Below are positions 61,729 to 64,000 of a stretch of 64,000 nucleotides of DNA, in pieces (position 1 is the first letter of the stretch; each line of letters begins with the position of its first letter). The stretch is from an uncultured Prevotella sp. (GTDB lineage Bacteria; Bacteroidota; Bacteroidia; Bacteroidales; Bacteroidaceae), in assembly GCA_945869265.1 (NCBI GenBank), contig CAMBOI010000006.1, forward strand, positions 1 to 64,000, written 5' to 3'. The notes under the pieces were generated by a model that had not been told where the DNA came from, did no database searches, and saw nothing but the letters and a program-made list of their open reading frames with translations. The position numbers and the translations under genes were made by a program.

Positions 61729-63576
61729 TTATATTCCCAACTTTTGGTTATACTCTTTGAGGGTATCAAGCACATTGCACTTCACGTGTACGAAGTTCTC
61801 TATACCTGCAGCCTTCAGCTCGTCCATGCATGCGGGAGCACCAGCAACGATGAAGAGGGCACGGTTGTTGAGATACTGGAAGGCGGGGATGGCATAGGTG
61901 GCATACTCTTCGTCGCTCGAACAGAGAACCACTACGTTGGCTCCAGCCTTCAGGGCTGCGTCAACACCCTGCTCCACTGTCTCAAATCCGAGGTTGTCGA
62001 TAACCTTGTATCCTGCACAAGCGAGGAAGTTAGAGCTAAACTGAGCGCGAGCCTGACGCCATGCCAAGTTACCGATGGTGAGCATGAATGCTGTGGGCAC
62101 CTTGCCGCTTTCCTCGGTGGCTATGCGCAAATCCTCGAAGTCGGCAGCCAGACGGGTAGAAGAAATCTTCTTGTATGCAGGCTCCTCCTTTGAGCAACAG
62201 CAGCAGCACTTTGCAGCACGCTTACCCTCCGACTTCTCGGTGAAGTTGGGGAACTGGTTGGTGCCGAGCAAGAACTCCTTGCGCTTGGCAGCGTCGCCGT
62301 GGCGCTTCTGGTTGGTGGCGTTGATGTCGTCCTGCACTGTTCCTGCCTTTGCAGCAGCAAGGAATCCACCCTCGTCCTCTACCTTCAGGAACAGTTTCCA
62401 TGCGGCATCAGCGAGCGAGTTGGTAAGTTCCTCGATGAAGTAAGAACCGGCAGAGGGGTCAACCACCTTGTCGAAGTGACTCTCCTCCTTGAGCAGGAGC
62501 TGCTGGTTGCGTGCGATACGCTCAGAGAAATCCGTCGGCTTCTCGTAGGGAGCGTCGAATGGGCGCACCACGATAGAGTGAACACCGGCGAGGGCGGCAC
62601 TCATGGTCTCGGTCTGCGAGCGGAGCAAGTTGACATAGCTGTCAAACACCGTCATATTATAGAAAGAGGTGGTGGCATTCACGCACATCTTGCATGCACA
62701 ATCGCACTTGGGCTCATACTGCTTAACAATCTCTGCCCAGAGCAGACGTGCGGCACGGAACTTGGCAATCTCCATGAAGTAGTTCTCAGAGATACCCATG
62801 TTAAACTTGATTCGCTTGGCAGCCTCGGTAGCATCCACACCAGCCTCAGTGAGCTGAGTGAGATATTCATTACCCCAAGCCAGGGCATAACCCAATTCCT
62901 GCACGATATAAGCACCGGCATCGTTGAGGTGAGCCGAGTTGACAGCCACCACGCGATACTTGGGATAATCCTTCAGGGCATTGATGATAGCAGGAGCCTT
63001 GGCGATGACAGCCTCGGTGTTCTTACCCTTCATCACGATGCGGTCGATGGGGTCGAAGTCGATGCTTCCCACGAGCTTATCCTTGTCATACCCCTTCTTG
63101 TCGAAGTAGGCGGCAAGAAGCTCAGCCAGTTCAACCGACTTGCAGTTGCATGTCGAGAAGTTGAGTTCTACGCACTCACACTCAATACCTGAGAGCAGAG
63201 TCTCAACAAACTCGGCACTCACATCCTCGCGCTTGATCTTGAAGCCCAAGGAATCAACACCCTTGTTCAGAATGTCGAGAGCCTTGGCATTGGCCTCTTT
63301 AGCGTTTTCCACTACGATGTCCTGACGGACATACCACACGTTGTTGTCTTTCTTGTTACCACGCACGAACGGGAACTCGCCAGGCAAGGCATTGGGAGTC
63401 TGAAGTCCCTCGATGTCCTCGCGGCGATAGAAAGGCTGCATGTTAAAACCTTCATTGGTTCTCCACACGAGCTTCTTTTCGAAGTCGGCACCCTTGAGAT
63501 CAACCTGGATCTTGTCAAGCCATTCCTGCTTGCTGGGGGCCTGGAACTCGGTGAAGAGTTTCTCTTTGTTTGACAT
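61729..63576 (-). CDS. mutA: methylmalonyl-CoA mutase, small subunit, with cysteine clusters
   Basis: A 615-residue structural subunit related to MutB but lacking the DxHxxG motif. Family features are seen in [31 protein letters not shown] and [18 protein letters not shown]. It is unusually Cys-rich in three places: C133/C135 with C143/C145, C291-C298 (KCDCACKMC), and a run of five Cys at 457-461 ([12 protein letters not shown]) from a TGC-type codon repeat. The last lies in the linker between the barrel and the C-terminal domain. First gene of the mutAB operon. Confidence 0.93.
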   Translation of the reverse strand: MSNKEKLFTEFQAPSKQEWLDKIQVDLKGADFEKKLVWRTNEGFNMQPFYRREDIEGLQTPNALPGEFPFVRGNKKDNNVWYVRQDIVVENAKEANAKALDILNKGVDSLGFKIKREDVSAEFVETLLSGIECECVELNFSTCNCKSVELAELLAAYFDKKGYDKDKLVGSIDFDPIDRIVMKGKNTEAVIAKAPAIINALKDYPKYRVVAVNSAHLNDAGAYIVQELGYALAWGNEYLTQLTEAGVDATEAAKRIKFNMGISENYFMEIAKFRAARLLWAEIVKQYEPKCDCACKMCVNATTSFYNMTVFDSYVNLLRSQTETMSAALAGVHSIVVRPFDAPYEKPTDFSERIARNQQLLLKEESHFDKVVDPSAGSYFIEELTNSLADAAWKLFLKVEDEGGFLAAAKAGTVQDDINATNQKRHGDAAKRKEFLLGTNQFPNFTEKSEGKRAAKCCCCCSKEEPAYKKISSTRLAADFEDLRIATEESGKVPTAFMLTIGNLAWRQARAQFSSNFLACAGYKVIDNLGFETVEQGVDAALKAGANVVVLCSSDEEYATYAIPAFQYLNNRALFIVAGAPACMDELKAAGIENFVHVKCNVLDTLKEYNQKLGI

Positions 63577-63642
63577 AAGTTGTTATTTTATTTAAAATAT
63601 TATTTTTTGCTCTTTCGGCAATAAAGTCTTCGTTTGACGATG

Positions 63643-63650
63643 CAAAGGTA
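63643..63650 (-). promoter_or_regulatory. mutAB -7 element (TACCTTTG)
   Basis: TACCTTTG on the minus strand, 66 bases upstream of the mutA start. No clear -33 box. Confidence 0.6.
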
Positions 63651-63775
63651 ATTGTTTTTTCTGTTTTTGCGAAAAATATTAGTAGAAAAAGAATAATAAT
63701 TCGTGAAAAATTCAAAAAATCGCGATTTTTGAGAAAATTGTTGCACAAAAATTAGTATTTGAGCATTTTGTTTTG

Positions 63776-63783
63776 TAATTTTG
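63776..63783 (+). promoter_or_regulatory. -7 element of the transporter gene (TAATTTTG)
   Basis: TAATTTTG on the plus strand, 34 bases before ATG 63818, divergent from mutAB. Confidence 0.6.
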
Positions 63784-63817
63784 CAGCTTGAAATCAAGTA
63801 TTAAGAAATAAAATTTT

Positions 63818-64000
63818 ATGGAATGGCTAATTAATCTGTTTGTCTCACCCGACTCAGTGGCCCATATCGCCCTCCTCTATGCGATGGTGATAGCCATTGG
63901 CGTGTATCTTGGCAAGATCAAATTTGGTGGTATTGCCTTGGGAGTTACTTTTGTGTTGTTCGCTGGTATTCTCGCTGGTCATTTCGGTTTGACCGCCCCA
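63818..64000 (+). CDS. 5' end of a YidE/AspT-like transporter, runs off the window
   Basis: An open frame from ATG 63818 to the edge (61 codons). It begins [20 protein letters not shown] and continues [38 protein letters not shown]. This is the start of the AspT/YidE/YbjL duplication-domain family of putative transporters, which usually have 10 membrane segments and central TrkA_C domains (not visible here). Confidence 0.75.
   Translation, partial: MEWLINLFVSPDSVAHIALLYAMVIAIGVYLGKIKFGGIALGVTFVLFAGILAGHFGLTAP

Noticed and set aside
62299..63192. Antisense frame of 297 codons opposite mutA
   Set aside because: Shadow of the mutase coding frame; no recognisable product.

Overview
The window looks like a chromosome segment of a Bacteroidales bacterium, most probably a Prevotellaceae member. 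At least ten transcription starts carry the Bacteroidota -7 element TAnnTTTG, often with TTTG or TTG 19-20 bases upstream. Gene content agrees: a trp operon beginning with trpB, a cytoplasmic GH57/GT4/debranching glycogen set, a split methylmalonyl-CoA mutase, BspA-type leucine-rich repeats, an UpxY-like NusG paralogue, and secreted pectinases. No rRNA or tRNA gene and no CRISPR array was seen.

Layout. (1) 1-5545 is an AT-richer accessory block of tightly packed plus-strand genes (BspA-type LRR, WG-repeat, unknowns), an ASCH-domain gene, and a truncated integrase beside the 3' end of guaA; this reads as an old integration at guaA. (2) 5616-9742 is a minus-strand operon: an AmgK-like sugar kinase fused to a RapZ C-terminal domain, a MurU-like nucleotidyltransferase, and guaA with its terminator. 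(3) 9800-16593 is a complete trp operon (trpBEGDCFA) behind a leader peptide with three consecutive Trp codons and an attenuator. (4) 16628-21140 holds two secreted pectinases, a GH28-GH105 fusion and a PL1 lyase. (5) 21154-25940 is the glycogen operon, followed by a Crp/Fnr regulator, a DAGK-like lipid kinase, miaA, gapA and mscL. (6) 30463-33642 is clpS-clpA-aat, the bacterial N-degron pathway in one overlapping unit. (7) 33677-40204 is a scarred region: Fic and DUF4143-ATPase remnants, a RAYT transposase between REP-like palindromes, a Dna2-like nuclease-helicase, a nitroreductase and an AlaX-like editing protein.

(8) 40241-56268 is the most unusual part. It is an AT-rich, all-minus-strand block bounded by two direct copies of one promoter/upxY-5'-end sequence about 15.2 kb apart. 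Its core is a nine-gene unit from 56163 to a strong terminator at 42390-42419: an UpxY/NusG-like antiterminator, a MORN-repeat trypsin-like protease, a PPC-like exported protein, a TPR protein, two TPR-CHAT proteases, a caspase-like protease, an ECF sigma factor and a membrane anti-sigma factor. Six products carry signal peptides and four are predicted proteases of three catalytic types. I infer an envelope protease cascade coupled to an ECF sigma/anti-sigma switch, with the antiterminator carrying transcription through the long operon. Small TM, DnaJ-like, zinc-ribbon and YbjN-like genes follow.

(9) 56540-64000 begins with repeats and hairpins, then returns to core genes: lactate permease, a YeiH-family transporter, both methylmalonyl-CoA mutase subunits (the small one with odd cysteine clusters), and the start of a YidE/AspT-like transporter that runs off the window.
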